A DNA stretch of 37,760 bases, taken from positions 1-37,760 of the IMG/VR virus record IMGVR_UViG_3300019776_000630; one strand, given 5' to 3'. The DNA comes from a virus. Below, one piece after another: positions 1-7,266 of the stretch; the stretch's first letter is position 1; the number at the start of each line of letters is the position of its first letter. The notes below the pieces were generated by a model. It had not been told where the DNA came from and did not search any database. It worked only from the letters and a program-made list of their open reading frames with translations. Position numbers and translations under genes: made by a program.

Positions 1-230
1 ATTTTAATGTTGCTCCCAACTTAAAAAATTATACTATGCAATATACTACAACTACTAAAAAACGCCCAACTAGCGGACAACCAAGGAAAATAGACAAATT
101 AAAACGTGTTTATATTTCTTTCCGTGTTTCTCAGATCGAATCTATGGGTGGCGAAAAACAGGTACAAAACTTTCTTAAATCTGTCGTAGAATTATTTTCA
201 AAAACCAATCAAACTAAATTCAATGGCTAA
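1..230 (+). CDS. C-terminal part of a small unknown protein that continues from the right edge
   Basis: From base 3 the frame is open without a stop to the TAA at 228-230. An internal ATG lies at 36. If the window is circular, the last base plus bases 1-2 make GAT, and this frame continues the gene that starts at 37619, giving one protein of about 123 residues. The part here is basic and Thr/Lys-rich near the join, then mixed. I do not recognise a family. There is no promoter or clear ribosome site before the ATG at 36, which favours the joined reading. Starting at 36 instead gives a 64-residue protein. The stop overlaps the ATG of the next gene, so the two are probably translated together. 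Confidence 0.6.
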   Translation, partial: FNVAPNLKNYTMQYTTTTKKRPTSGQPRKIDKLKRVYISFRVSQIESMGGEKQVQNFLKSVVELFSKTNQTKFNG

Positions 231-420
231 AAAGAACAAAAACGATCCTATGGTTCAGTTGTTTTTCACGATTCGATCCAGTGAATTAGGTTTTAATTCC
301 AGAATTGAAATTCCAAAAGAAACACTAAAGCAAATTCAAAATGGCTGCGAAAAAACAACAAAGCGAATCGCTAGAAAGAATAGATTGCAAGAAATGCACC
401 TACCACTACAATCCGAGTAG
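223..420 (+). CDS. Small unknown protein, 65 aa
   Basis: The ATG overlaps the stop of the preceding gene (ATGGCTAA), a common coupling pattern in phage operons. The product is highly charged, Lys/Arg-rich at both ends, with no recognisable domain. Its last 80 bases overlap the next small gene in another frame. Either the overlap is real or only the first part of this frame is constrained. No function is assigned. Confidence 0.5.
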   Translation: MAKKNKNDPMVQLFFTIRSSELGFNSRIEIPKETLKQIQNGCEKTTKRIARKNRLQEMHLPLQSE

Positions 421-508
421 CGGTATTTTTAAGTGTTTAGCTGAAAATAGGCTTAGAGGAGTTCCCGATAAGTTGATTTTATGTTCAAATTTTAAACTAA
501 AAAAATGA
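341..508 (+). CDS. Small Cys-containing unknown protein, 55 aa
   Basis: This short frame starts with ATG in the same AAATGGCT context as its upstream neighbour. Its TGA overlaps the ATG of the next gene (AAAAATGA), which supports translation. The product has a CxxC pair at residues 16 and 19 and two more Cys near 38 and 52, a spacing compatible with binding one zinc ion. The family is unknown. It overlaps the upstream gene by 80 bases. Confidence 0.5.
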   Translation: MAAKKQQSESLERIDCKKCTYHYNPSSGIFKCLAENRLRGVPDKLILCSNFKLKK

Positions 509-966
509 GAAAAGAAGATTGCAAAGTAGACATGAAGGTTGTGCCTTTTCAGAAGACTGTAGGAGATTTTTCATTTGATCAATTCAAGGAGCGATGCAGT
601 GATCTATTTTTGACTGTAAAAAAAATTATGAATACAGGATGCATTGAGCTTTCTGGTGGATGGCAATTTCACCCAACAGACCTAAACCCATACATAGAAC
701 CAGCTTCGACTGAAGATGAAATCAAAAAGCTAAAAGCAGAACTAGCCGAGCGTGACGAAAGGATCAAGGCTTTGGAAGAAACGAACGCAAAGATCGAAAA
801 AAGATTCAATGATGTTGCTGAAGACAATACTAAAAATTATACTTTATGTGTTAGTCTTAAAAATCAACTTCGATTATCAAAGCAAGAAAACGAGCAAAGG
901 CAGTCAAGGATTGATGCACTTGAAAGTACAATCACAATTTTACTCGAAAGATTATGCAAGGATTAA
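505..966 (+). CDS. Unknown protein with C-terminal coiled coil, 153 aa
   Basis: The first ~70 residues look globular. From about residue 73 to the end the sequence is a long charged heptad-like helix (EIKKLKAELAERDERIKALE and onward), so the protein probably oligomerises through a coiled coil. The start overlaps the stop of the preceding small gene by 4 bases, and its end overlaps the MazG-like gene by 13 bases. I do not recognise the N-terminal domain. Confidence 0.7.
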   Translation: MRKEDCKVDMKVVPFQKTVGDFSFDQFKERCSDLFLTVKKIMNTGCIELSGGWQFHPTDLNPYIEPASTEDEIKKLKAELAERDERIKALEETNAKIEKRFNDVAEDNTKNYTLCVSLKNQLRLSKQENEQRQSRIDALESTITILLERLCKD

Positions 967-1331
967 ACCAGTTTTGCGCAGATATTCACGATGCGAACGT
1001 AGATAAGGGATTTTACGAAATAGATCCTAGCATAGACAGGTTATTGATGCTTATAGTTGGCGAGGTTTCTGAGGCGCACGAGGCTCTAAGAAAAGGATTG
1101 ACTGCAAGATTGGATATTTTTGAAACATACTTCAAAGATCATTTCAATAGTGCGCAATACGAAGAGCTTTTCAAGGATACAATAAAAGACACATTCGAAG
1201 ACGAAATTGCAGATACCATCATCCGACTATTTGATCTTTGCGGATTCAAAGGCATCGATATTGAAAAACATATCGAATTAAAACTCAAGTACAACAAGAA
1301 ACGTCCACATAAACACGGTAAAAACTTTTAA
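954..1331 (+). CDS. MazG-like nucleotide pyrophosphohydrolase
   Basis: This is a 125-residue all-alpha protein with the MazG-type metal-binding pattern: E37-V-S-E40 with E43 on one helix and E84-I-A-D87 on a later one. The family hydrolyses nucleoside triphosphates to monophosphate and pyrophosphate. In phages it may sanitise dNTP pools or lower alarmone levels. The length fits single-domain phage members. It sits just before the SSB-like gene, which agrees with a role in nucleotide and DNA metabolism. The substrate cannot be told from sequence. Confidence 0.8.
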   Translation: MQGLNQFCADIHDANVDKGFYEIDPSIDRLLMLIVGEVSEAHEALRKGLTARLDIFETYFKDHFNSAQYEELFKDTIKDTFEDEIADTIIRLFDLCGFKGIDIEKHIELKLKYNKKRPHKHGKNF

Positions 1332-1334
1332 ATT

Positions 1335-1691
1335 ATGAGCTTAAAGCTTCAAGGCACAATAAAAGAAATTCAGCAAGAGCAAGTCGTTGGTGTTGATTTC
1401 AGAAAAAGACTTTTTGTAATTTCGGTTCAAGATGGGAATTACTCAAACGATACCGCTTTCGAGTTTCACAAAGACAAAACTGGGATACTCGATCAGTATT
1501 CAATAGGTCAGTTAGTTGATGTTGATTTCAATGCTCGCTCAAAAGAATACAAAGGCAATTGGTTCACAAATCTTGTAGCTTGGAAAATAGCACTGGTAGG
1601 ATGGCAGCAAGCACAACAACCGCAATCATCGCAGCCAAAACCAGCACAAGCACCAGTACAAAAAGAAGACGATGATCAATTGCCATTCTAA
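1335..1691 (+). CDS. Single-stranded DNA-binding protein, DUF3127-like
   Basis: The 118-residue product has an N-terminal beta-rich OB-like domain (residues 1-90), a Gln/Pro-rich linker, and an acidic tip ending DDDQLPF. That tip closely resembles the SSB C-terminal tail that recruits replication and repair enzymes. The family matches DUF3127, common in Bacteroidetes. It probably coats ssDNA during phage replication and RecT-mediated recombination. It lies 3 bases after the MazG-like gene in the same operon. Confidence 0.85.
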   Translation: MSLKLQGTIKEIQQEQVVGVDFRKRLFVISVQDGNYSNDTAFEFHKDKTGILDQYSIGQLVDVDFNARSKEYKGNWFTNLVAWKIALVGWQQAQQPQSSQPKPAQAPVQKEDDDQLPF

Positions 1692-1695
1692 AATT

Positions 1696-1779
1696 ATGCC
1701 ATTTAAAAAATGGATTTTTTATTTTTCAATCGCCTCCTTAATCGGAGGTTTAATAATACTTTGGATATGTCAGATTTAG
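1696..1779 (+). CDS. Tiny membrane peptide, 27 aa
   Basis: ATG at 1696 encodes a peptide with a two-Lys N-terminus followed by one hydrophobic segment that fills most of the chain (about residues 6-25). It starts 4 bases after the SSB-like gene and overlaps the next tiny membrane gene by 13 bases in another frame. The overlapping pair recalls small phage membrane proteins, but no function can be given. Confidence 0.45.
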   Translation: MPFKKWIFYFSIASLIGGLIILWICQI

Positions 1780-1874
1780 AAAGAGACTTGAGCCGTATTT
1801 TTTGGCTTTGTATTTTTGGTGGATTGGTCGGATTGGCTATCATCTCTTTTTATTTATTGAACGAATTAAAATAG
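1767..1874 (+). CDS. Tiny membrane peptide, 35 aa
   Basis: ATG at 1767 opens a frame with a charged N-terminus (SDLERDLSR), one strong transmembrane segment (about residues 11-31) and a short charged tail. It begins inside the previous 27-residue membrane gene. The pair could be a small holin-like or membrane-anchoring unit, but that is only a guess from size and hydrophobicity. Confidence 0.5.
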   Translation: MSDLERDLSRIFWLCIFGGLVGLAIISFYLLNELK

Positions 1875-2052
1875 CAATTATGAAATCGCTTTTTAAATTA
1901 AAATTTAATACATCAATGTCTTTTATATCCATTTACTCAAATCAGTAAATAACTTTTGGTATATTTTGGGGCGTAAATTACAGTAGGAGACAGTATATTG
2001 GTATTGAATTTATTTGCTGGACAATTCAAATTTTCATTAAAACTAAAAACAA
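1875..2052 (+). other. Intergenic leader before the DUF4494 gene
   Basis: This 178-base AT-rich stretch has no convincing coding frame. It holds promoter-like fragments (a TATATTTTGG near 1960 and a TTATTTGC near 2010), but none has the full TTTG plus 19-20 nt plus TAnnTTTG arrangement seen elsewhere. It ends in an A-rich leader typical of Bacteroidetes translation starts. Confidence 0.4.
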
Positions 2053-2499
2053 ATGTCAAACTGGAACGAAGTAAAAGTAAAGTATCATAAGCTGGATCAA
2101 GCTAGTGGTAAAGTAAAGAAAGTAACAGATTCATTTCTTGTCGATGCCGTGTCGTTCACCAATGCAGAAGCGATCATAACTAAAGAGATCGAGCAGTACG
2201 TTCGCGATGAGTTCAAGGTGATGTCGATCACTCAGACAAAGTACACTGATGTTTTAGAATTCAGTGATTCAGAAAATTGGTTCAAATGCAAAGTGACTTA
2301 CACTGATATTGATCAGAAATCAGGCAAAGAAAAGAAGTTCACTAACTTGATGCTAGTATCCGCAAACAATGCAGATGAGGCGTACAAAAGGCTTGAAGAT
2401 AATCTAGGGAATTGGATTGTGCCTTTTGATATTCCAAGTGTTTCACTTACGAAAATTATTGAAGTTATAACTTACAAACCAAAAGAAACAGAAAACTAA
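2053..2499 (+). CDS. DUF4494 family protein with internal duplication
   Basis: The 148-residue protein matches the DUF4494 pattern found in Bacteroidetes genomes and phages. It is made of two related halves. One starts at W4-N-E-V-K-V-K-Y and has the motif DQASGKVKKVT. The second starts at W76-F-K-C-K-V-T-Y and has DQKSGKEKKFT. Each is followed by a SFTNAEA- or ANNADEA-like helix. The function of the family is unknown. A terminator-like hairpin follows directly. Confidence 0.8.
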   Translation: MSNWNEVKVKYHKLDQASGKVKKVTDSFLVDAVSFTNAEAIITKEIEQYVRDEFKVMSITQTKYTDVLEFSDSENWFKCKVTYTDIDQKSGKEKKFTNLMLVSANNADEAYKRLEDNLGNWIVPFDIPSVSLTKIIEVITYKPKETEN

Positions 2500-2505
2500 A
2501 AAGAC

Positions 2506-2564
2506 GATCCAAGGCGCAATGCTTAGTCTTTGGGTTTTTGCCAACCTTGGAATCTTTTTATTTT
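2506..2564 (+). terminator. Terminator-like hairpin after DUF4494
   Basis: CCAAGG at 2509-2514 pairs with CCTTGG at 2545-2550. GAT (2506-2508) and ATC (2552-2554) extend the stem across one bulged A. A T-rich run (CTTTTTATTTT) follows. The loop is long at 30 nt and contains a second possible pairing (AAGAC 2501-2505 with GTCTT 2526-2530). It may be a terminator or part of the structured RNA that follows. Confidence 0.45.
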
Positions 2565-2565
2565 G

Positions 2566-2591
2566 CCCTGCCCTAACAAGGCGGGGTTTTT
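2566..2591 (+). terminator. Strong intrinsic terminator
   Basis: CCCTGCC (2566-2572) pairs with GGCGGGG (2580-2586), giving seven GC-rich pairs including one G-T. The loop is seven bases and TTTTT follows at 2587-2591. It would end transcription from the early operon before the structured element and the terminase operon. Confidence 0.7.
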
Positions 2592-2595
2592 GGGT

Positions 2596-2718
2596 GGGAC
2601 GAAGAACAAGACGTGCTATTGCGGGGTAGAGGAACAGGACAATCTTCGACATTATAAGCACCAGTTGGTTTTTGCCTGTTGTGTACCGGCTGGCATTGAA
2701 AGCAATAGTCTTCGTCCC
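2596..2718 (+). ncRNA. Candidate structured RNA with a four-way junction
   Basis: A perfect 10-bp outer stem (GGGACGAAGA 2596-2605 with TCTTCGTCCC 2709-2718) encloses three arms. Arm one is GTGCT 2613-2617 with AGCAC 2657-2661. Arm two is CAGTTGG 2662-2668 with CCGGCTG 2686-2692, including two G-T pairs. Arm three is ATTG 2695-2698 with CAAT 2703-2706 and loop AAAG. Together they form a four-way junction. The GC content is far above the surrounding DNA and there is no credible gene. TCTTCG at 2643-2648 could compete for the outer strand, so a switch is possible. I do not recognise a known RNA family. Its place just before the terminase operon is notable. Confidence 0.5.
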
Positions 2719-2742
2719 TTAAACTAATTAATATTTAAACAA

Positions 2743-2808
2743 ATGAAAACAAGTGATTTCAGGATTGGTAATTTCGCAAATACAAAACAAGATTTGGAAC
2801 TAAAGTAA
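2743..2808 (+). pseudogene. Possible remnant of a RIGN-type small phage protein
   Basis: An A-rich leader and ATG open a 21-residue frame beginning MKTSDFRIGNF. That beginning resembles the start of a common family of small Bacteroidetes phage proteins (consensus like LRIGNxV), but the frame stops after 21 codons. It may be a degraded gene or a chance match. The -33 box of the next promoter lies within it. Confidence 0.25.
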
Positions 2809-2824
2809 GTTTGAAGTATATTTG
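2793..2824 (+). promoter_or_regulatory. Bacteroidetes-type promoter for the terminase operon
   Basis: TTTG (2793-2796), a 20-base spacer, then TATATTTG (2817-2824) followed by C match the Bacteroidetes primary sigma consensus exactly. Transcription should begin near 2831, just ahead of the ATG at 2839. Confidence 0.8.
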
Positions 2825-2838
2825 CAAAAACTAAGGAA

Positions 2839-2988
2839 ATGAGTAACGAAGCAAACATTCAAGATTTAAACCAACAAGAAAGGAATTTGCTATACGAGTT
2901 CTTTATGTGGTTTCGTGAAAATGGCCAAAAGTACCAAGGACTATCGATTGAAGGAATGATCGAAATTTACTTAAGTCAAAAAAAATAA
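2839..2988 (+). CDS. Small unknown protein, 49 aa
   Basis: This is the first gene behind the promoter at 2793. Its ATG follows an AAGGAA purine stretch and its TAA lies 2 bases before the small terminase ATG. The product is mixed helical and charged, with an aromatic segment (LLYEFFMWFREN) near residues 18-29. The position is right for a small packaging accessory protein, but no family is recognised. Confidence 0.65.
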   Translation: MSNEANIQDLNQQERNLLYEFFMWFRENGQKYQGLSIEGMIEIYLSQKK

Positions 2989-2990
2989 CA

Positions 2991-3467
2991 ATGTCAAAAT
3001 ACACCCCCGAGTTAGTTGAAACCCTGTGTGAGAATATCGCACAGGGCTTTACTATTTTGGAGGCTTGTGAATCGGTTGGTATAAGTGAAAGAACTTTTTA
3101 CAATTGGATAGAAGATGAAAAAAAAATTCAGTTTTTGCAGTCATTTAAAAAAGCAGAACAGGATAAACTGAAATTGCTTAAAGATAGGCGCAAGGAAAAG
3201 GCATTGAAAGGGATAAATTGCTTGCTAGAGCCATTTACTTATGACGAGGTTACTGTTATCGAGAAAGAAACAGAAATGGGCTTTACAAGGGAAACAAAGA
3301 CGGTAACTAAAACAATACTTCCAAACGTTACGGCTTTGATTTTCGCTATGTCTAATGATATGCCAGATCAGTTTAAAAGGGCTGATAAAGAAGTGACAGA
3401 AGAAGTTAAGGATGAAAAGAAAGTGATCAATATCGGGTTCAAGAAAACAAAGCAAAATGAATTGTGA
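2991..3467 (+). CDS. terS: Terminase small subunit
   Basis: The 158-residue protein has an N-terminal helix-turn-helix (about residues 8-38, ACESVGISERTFYNWIEDE) of the homeodomain-like type used by small terminases to bind phage DNA. A long helical region and a basic C-terminus follow. It overlaps the large terminase gene by 11 bases, the classic arrangement. It should select the packaging start and regulate the motor. Confidence 0.8.
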   Translation: MSKYTPELVETLCENIAQGFTILEACESVGISERTFYNWIEDEKKIQFLQSFKKAEQDKLKLLKDRRKEKALKGINCLLEPFTYDEVTVIEKETEMGFTRETKTVTKTILPNVTALIFAMSNDMPDQFKRADKEVTEEVKDEKKVINIGFKKTKQNEL

Positions 3468-4722
3468 TGACATTACATTGAATGAGAAGTTTGCTATACT
3501 TTTTGATATTCCGAAACAAGTCAGGTATATAATCTGTTCAGGAGGCAGGAATAGCTCAAAGTCATGGACTTTTACTTTATGGTTGGCTATTATGATGTAC
3601 AAGTATTGTAGAAATATTTTCTTCTCAAGGTATACAATGACCAGTGCAAGAAAATCAATCATTCCTGAATTCATCAAGAAACTTTCATTACTCAGTATAG
3701 AAGACGAATATAAAATCAATAAAAATACTGTAGAATCTAAAAGGCAAAAAGGAGGCTATCCTGAATCAAGGATAGACTTCACTGGATTGAAGGCATCCAG
3801 TGGGACTCAGACTGCGAATCTGAAGGGCATGAGCGATTATTCAATATGTGTAGTTGATGAGGCAGAAGAGTTGCGAGACGAAAAGCTTTTTGATGATCTT
3901 GACTTTTCAATTAGACATGAAGAGCATCAGGATTTGATTTGCGTGATTAGAAATCCTACTGATAAAAATCATTTCATAGATAAAAAGTTCTTTTCTGATC
4001 GTGGGGTTTCTTATGATTTTAATGGAGTTAAGGACGATACCATCTACATCCATTCAACATATCTCGATAACATCGACAATATCAAGCCTGTATACTTGGC
4101 TCAAATAATGAAGATGAAAGAAAAGAACAGAGAAAAGTACATTCACGTTTTCGGCGGGAAACCAAGGGAAACAATGGAAGGCATCATATTCACAAATTGG
4201 AAATATGCTGATGAGCAAGACCTAAAAGACAGGTCGATTCATAAAGGCATATTCTCACTTGACTTTGGGTTTGATCACTTTGATGCTTTGATGTATGTTG
4301 TGAACGACAAGAAAAGGCTTAAGACATATTGGGAGGAAAAACTATATCAGAAAGGACTAAAAACAAGAGAACTCGCGGCATTATTAAAACCAATCGTTGG
4401 GAATAATATAGTTGTCTGTGATTGTGCTAACCCAAGAACAATAGACGATCTTTGCGAATATGGAATCAAGGCCATTCCAGTAGTTAAGGGAATTGTTTTA
4501 AATGAAATTGAAACACTAAAAGACGATTGGAATATCATTGTTTGCGGGGAATCACCAAATCTTGTTGACAACCTGAACAAGTATAGAACGAAGAAAGGGG
4601 TTATCGTAAAAGAAGATGATGATGCCATAGATTCAGCACGATACGGATGGAAAACACTTGAGGACGTAGCTGTGACTAAAGTAAAACCTGTAAAAATAAT
4701 GGGAATTGGGAGAGCAAGATAA
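3457..4722 (+). CDS. terL: Terminase large subunit (PBSX/XtmB-like)
   Basis: This 421-residue packaging motor has an ATPase domain with a Walker A-like loop GGRNSSKS (residues 29-36) and a Walker B at ICVVDEAEE (130-138, acidic pair D134/E135). The nuclease domain has RNase H-like acidic residues at D269 (SLDFGFD), D322 (VCDCANP) and D388-D392 (DDDAID). The length and order fit the PBSX family. It translocates DNA into the prohead and cuts it. The start overlaps the small subunit, and the end overlaps the next gene by 17 bases. Confidence 0.92.
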   Translation: MNCDDITLNEKFAILFDIPKQVRYIICSGGRNSSKSWTFTLWLAIMMYKYCRNIFFSRYTMTSARKSIIPEFIKKLSLLSIEDEYKINKNTVESKRQKGGYPESRIDFTGLKASSGTQTANLKGMSDYSICVVDEAEELRDEKLFDDLDFSIRHEEHQDLICVIRNPTDKNHFIDKKFFSDRGVSYDFNGVKDDTIYIHSTYLDNIDNIKPVYLAQIMKMKEKNREKYIHVFGGKPRETMEGIIFTNWKYADEQDLKDRSIHKGIFSLDFGFDHFDALMYVVNDKKRLKTYWEEKLYQKGLKTRELAALLKPIVGNNIVVCDCANPRTIDDLCEYGIKAIPVVKGIVLNEIETLKDDWNIIVCGESPNLVDNLNKYRTKKGVIVKEDDDAIDSARYGWKTLEDVAVTKVKPVKIMGIGRAR

Positions 4723-5260
4723 CATAAATATAAGCCTGAAGGAATTCGTTGAGGATAATCGAGTTGATATAATGGTTATTCTCGAAAATTCAGATATGTG
4801 CAAAACCATGTCCGATCCATTCGATGTTGGCTCTCTCAGACAGAGAAAGTTTGGAGAAATGAAAACATTAATCCAGAAATACGAAAAAGGGCTTACATTT
4901 GTGGAATTGATTCAAGAATATTACAGGCTTTCATTTACTCCATTCGATTTTTCCATAGGAGTAATAGAAGCGATGCTAATCAAGAACTGGATGATAGGAG
5001 AAGTATCATCAATGATCGATCTTGAATCGAAATTGTACGGAGAAATAAAAACAGAATATATTCAAGCGGGAGTTCAAATGTTTTCAGTCCTTGGAGTATA
5101 TCAACAACTCCGTGATCTTGCAGGACACGATGTCACCAAGATAGACGCGATTGAAAATACGACATACGAACTTTGCTACCTTGAGCTGCTTGCGAGAAAA
5201 CTTGACAATCAATTTGAAACAAATTTAAACGAAATTTACAAATCAAAATCAAATGAGTGA
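4706..5260 (+). CDS. Unknown structural-cluster protein, possible tail assembly factor, 184 aa
   Basis: The product is mostly helical. It contains a segment (about residues 60-100, LTFVELIQEYYRLSFTPFDF) that reads like a small folded helical domain. It lies between the large terminase and neck candidates, and overlaps both neighbours. The position could suit a connector or a tape-measure chaperone, but I see no diagnostic motif. Confidence 0.7.
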   Translation: MGEQDNINISLKEFVEDNRVDIMVILENSDMCKTMSDPFDVGSLRQRKFGEMKTLIQKYEKGLTFVELIQEYYRLSFTPFDFSIGVIEAMLIKNWMIGEVSSMIDLESKLYGEIKTEYIQAGVQMFSVLGVYQQLRDLAGHDVTKIDAIENTTYELCYLELLARKLDNQFETNLNEIYKSKSNE

Positions 5261-5720
5261 TTTCACGCCTACAATAACCGATAGATCAAATCTGATCGGA
5301 GCTATAAGAGAACTTTGCTTATTTGATGGAAGTGTTTCGTTTGAAGGCGATGCATTCTTTCAGAATTACGAGGCAGGACTTATTGCTTATGAAGTTGACC
5401 AATTCATTATTTCATTCTTTCTCAAGTGTTCTCCTAAGTTTTCACCCAATAGACCATTGGTGGAGAAGTTTGTATACACTGGAGAATTCAGTATAGGAAG
5501 GAAATGCGAACCGACATCAGTCTCAAACTTGGATGAAACATTCAGGCATAAGTATGACCTTAGACTTAAGGAGTGTTTTGATTACCTTGTTTCTTTCCTT
5601 GGACGAATGACTTGCGCATACGGAATGAGCATAGTTGACTGCCAGTGTGATTATTCATTGAATCGATTTGATGAGAATATTGATTTCATCGTTTCTAACG
5701 TAACCATAGAATGGGAATAA
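5253..5720 (+). CDS. Unknown tail/neck protein, 155 aa
   Basis: This mixed alpha/beta protein overlaps the previous gene by 8 bases and the next by 10. It ends in a beta-strand pattern (IDFIVSNVTIEW) resembling the C-terminal strand of tail terminator or completion proteins. Its place just before an HK97 gp10-like gene fits that, but the assignment rests mainly on position. Confidence 0.65.
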   Translation: MSDFTPTITDRSNLIGAIRELCLFDGSVSFEGDAFFQNYEAGLIAYEVDQFIISFFLKCSPKFSPNRPLVEKFVYTGEFSIGRKCEPTSVSNLDETFRHKYDLRLKECFDYLVSFLGRMTCAYGMSIVDCQCDYSLNRFDENIDFIVSNVTIEWE

Positions 5721-6184
5721 GCGACAGGATAAGAGAGAAATTAGAGATCGGTGGAATATACATAGCCAAAGACTTGAAGAGCAGACTTAGGAATATATCT
5801 GATACTGGAAGACAATCCGATTCAATAGATTCGAATGTAACTCCGAATGGGTCGATAGAGATCACTGGATTATTCTATACTTACTTCACGAACTATGGCA
5901 GGGGACCAACGAAAACAAAAATAGCGGGATCAAAAACACTATACCAGATCATGCAGGAGTATGGTCGAAGAAAAGGAATCCCAGAAAAACGAATAAAGAC
6001 ATTTGCATATTTCGCCGCAAAGAAAATCCATGAGCAAGGCATAAAAGTCCCAAACTGGAGAAATCCTGGGAAACAAGTAGAGGCAAGTATAAATTCAAAT
6101 ATCCAGAACATACTTAATGATGTAGCTGGCGATCTTTCAAGAGAAGTAATCACCGAAATATTTCCAAACGAATGGCAACGATAA
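5711..6184 (+). CDS. HK97 gp10-like neck / head-tail joining protein
   Basis: This 157-residue basic protein has the pattern FYTYFTNYGRGPTK near residues 55-68. That resembles the YxxYxExGxGP signature of HK97 gp10-like neck and tail-completion proteins. N-terminal helices and a long C-terminal helix surround it. It overlaps its neighbours and lies in the terminase-tail cluster. It probably helps join the tail to the head. Confidence 0.6.
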   Translation: MGISDRIREKLEIGGIYIAKDLKSRLRNISDTGRQSDSIDSNVTPNGSIEITGLFYTYFTNYGRGPTKTKIAGSKTLYQIMQEYGRRKGIPEKRIKTFAYFAAKKIHEQGIKVPNWRNPGKQVEASINSNIQNILNDVAGDLSREVITEIFPNEWQR

Positions 6185-7266
6185 TAAACAACGTAGTAGA
6201 TGCAACAGCCATTGGGTCAAGCGACACGATTGCGTTGTTCAGCCCTATAATCGAGAAATTCAACATTCAGTATACTGGAGATGCTCCAAGCTATGTTAAT
6301 ATCTATTATCGTTTTTTCGATCAGAACAATTCAGAGAAGATAATCGCGCTGAGAGCTAATCCATTGACGATTAACGGATATTCAGCTACACCGATCTATA
6401 AGTATTTCTATGTTGACGTATCCATTTTGAAGGGATTCTGTATTGCTATCCCATCATTCAAATACATGGATTGGAATAGAACAACTATGGGGATATCAGT
6501 CCAGAGATATTGGAAGGATGCGGATAATAACCAATATAACCTATACTACCAACTATACATTCCATCATCAAGGCAATACGGCCAATCGGAGAAAGTAGAA
6601 ACATTCAAGAATGATCAGCAAGTGATATATGCGTTTGATGGTGATACTGTGCCGGTATCATTCAATGCTCCATACCTATGCTGCGTAGGAAATGGATTTG
6701 TAAAAATAAATGGAGTAACCCAAACATTCAGTTCTCCTCCATTTGATACGAACAATATTTCATTCACTTCTATTGTTGCTTCACTCGGAAATACTTCGAT
6801 TGAAGTGAAGCGTAAGAATAATGGCTCATTCCAATCGACATACACAACATATATCAAGCTTGTAGTGATGCCGAAATGCAAGAACGATTACAAGGTTTGG
6901 TTTGTTGATTCACTTGGTATGACAAGGTATTGGAGGTTCTACAATTATGCGAAATCAAATTACACTACCAAAAACTTAGGCTATACCAATGAATTCACTG
7001 AATCGCTTCAATATGGACAACCGTTTCGATCACTCGGAAATACAACGACAAAACAGATCGTGCTGAGTGCTGGGAATGTGGATATCGATGTTGCCGAAAT
7101 ACTATCTGACATCAATAAGAACGAAATGGTATGGATGGAAGAGGGTGGCATTAAGATTCCAATGAAGGTTAAATCTTCGAATATCCAAATATTGAATGGT
7201 AAAAACTCAAATATGCCTTATGTACTAACGCTTGAGTATCCAGAAATAAACACTTATAAATTATGA
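6172..7266 (+). CDS. Probable distal tail protein
   Basis: This 364-residue beta-rich protein has no catalytic motif. Its C-terminal part (about 235-360) includes the text YKVWFVDSLGMTRYWRFYNY followed by a beta domain with the conserved feel of tail-tip proteins of Bacteroidetes phages. It is followed directly by a 600-residue tail-tip candidate and the tape measure gene. It overlaps the previous gene by 13 bases and the next by 4. Confidence 0.6.
   Translation: MATIINNVVDATAIGSSDTIALFSPIIEKFNIQYTGDAPSYVNIYYRFFDQNNSEKIIALRANPLTINGYSATPIYKYFYVDVSILKGFCIAIPSFKYMDWNRTTMGISVQRYWKDADNNQYNLYYQLYIPSSRQYGQSEKVETFKNDQQVIYAFDGDTVPVSFNAPYLCCVGNGFVKINGVTQTFSSPPFDTNNISFTSIVASLGNTSIEVKRKNNGSFQSTYTTYIKLVVMPKCKNDYKVWFVDSLGMTRYWRFYNYAKSNYTTKNLGYTNEFTESLQYGQPFRSLGNTTTKQIVLSAGNVDIDVAEILSDINKNEMVWMEEGGIKIPMKVKSSNIQILNGKNSNMPYVLTLEYPEINTYKL

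Noticed and set aside
752-1006. 84-residue frame overlapping the coiled-coil and MazG-like genes
   Set aside because: It is a shadow frame over two better supported genes.
1880-1948. 22-residue frame after the second membrane peptide
   Set aside because: Too short, with low-complexity composition and no support beyond an ATG near the previous stop.
2530-2727. 65-residue frame on + and a 72-residue frame on - over the structured region
   Set aside because: Composition is Cys/Gly/Asn-mixed and unlike the other genes, there is no leader, and the stretch is better explained by paired stems.
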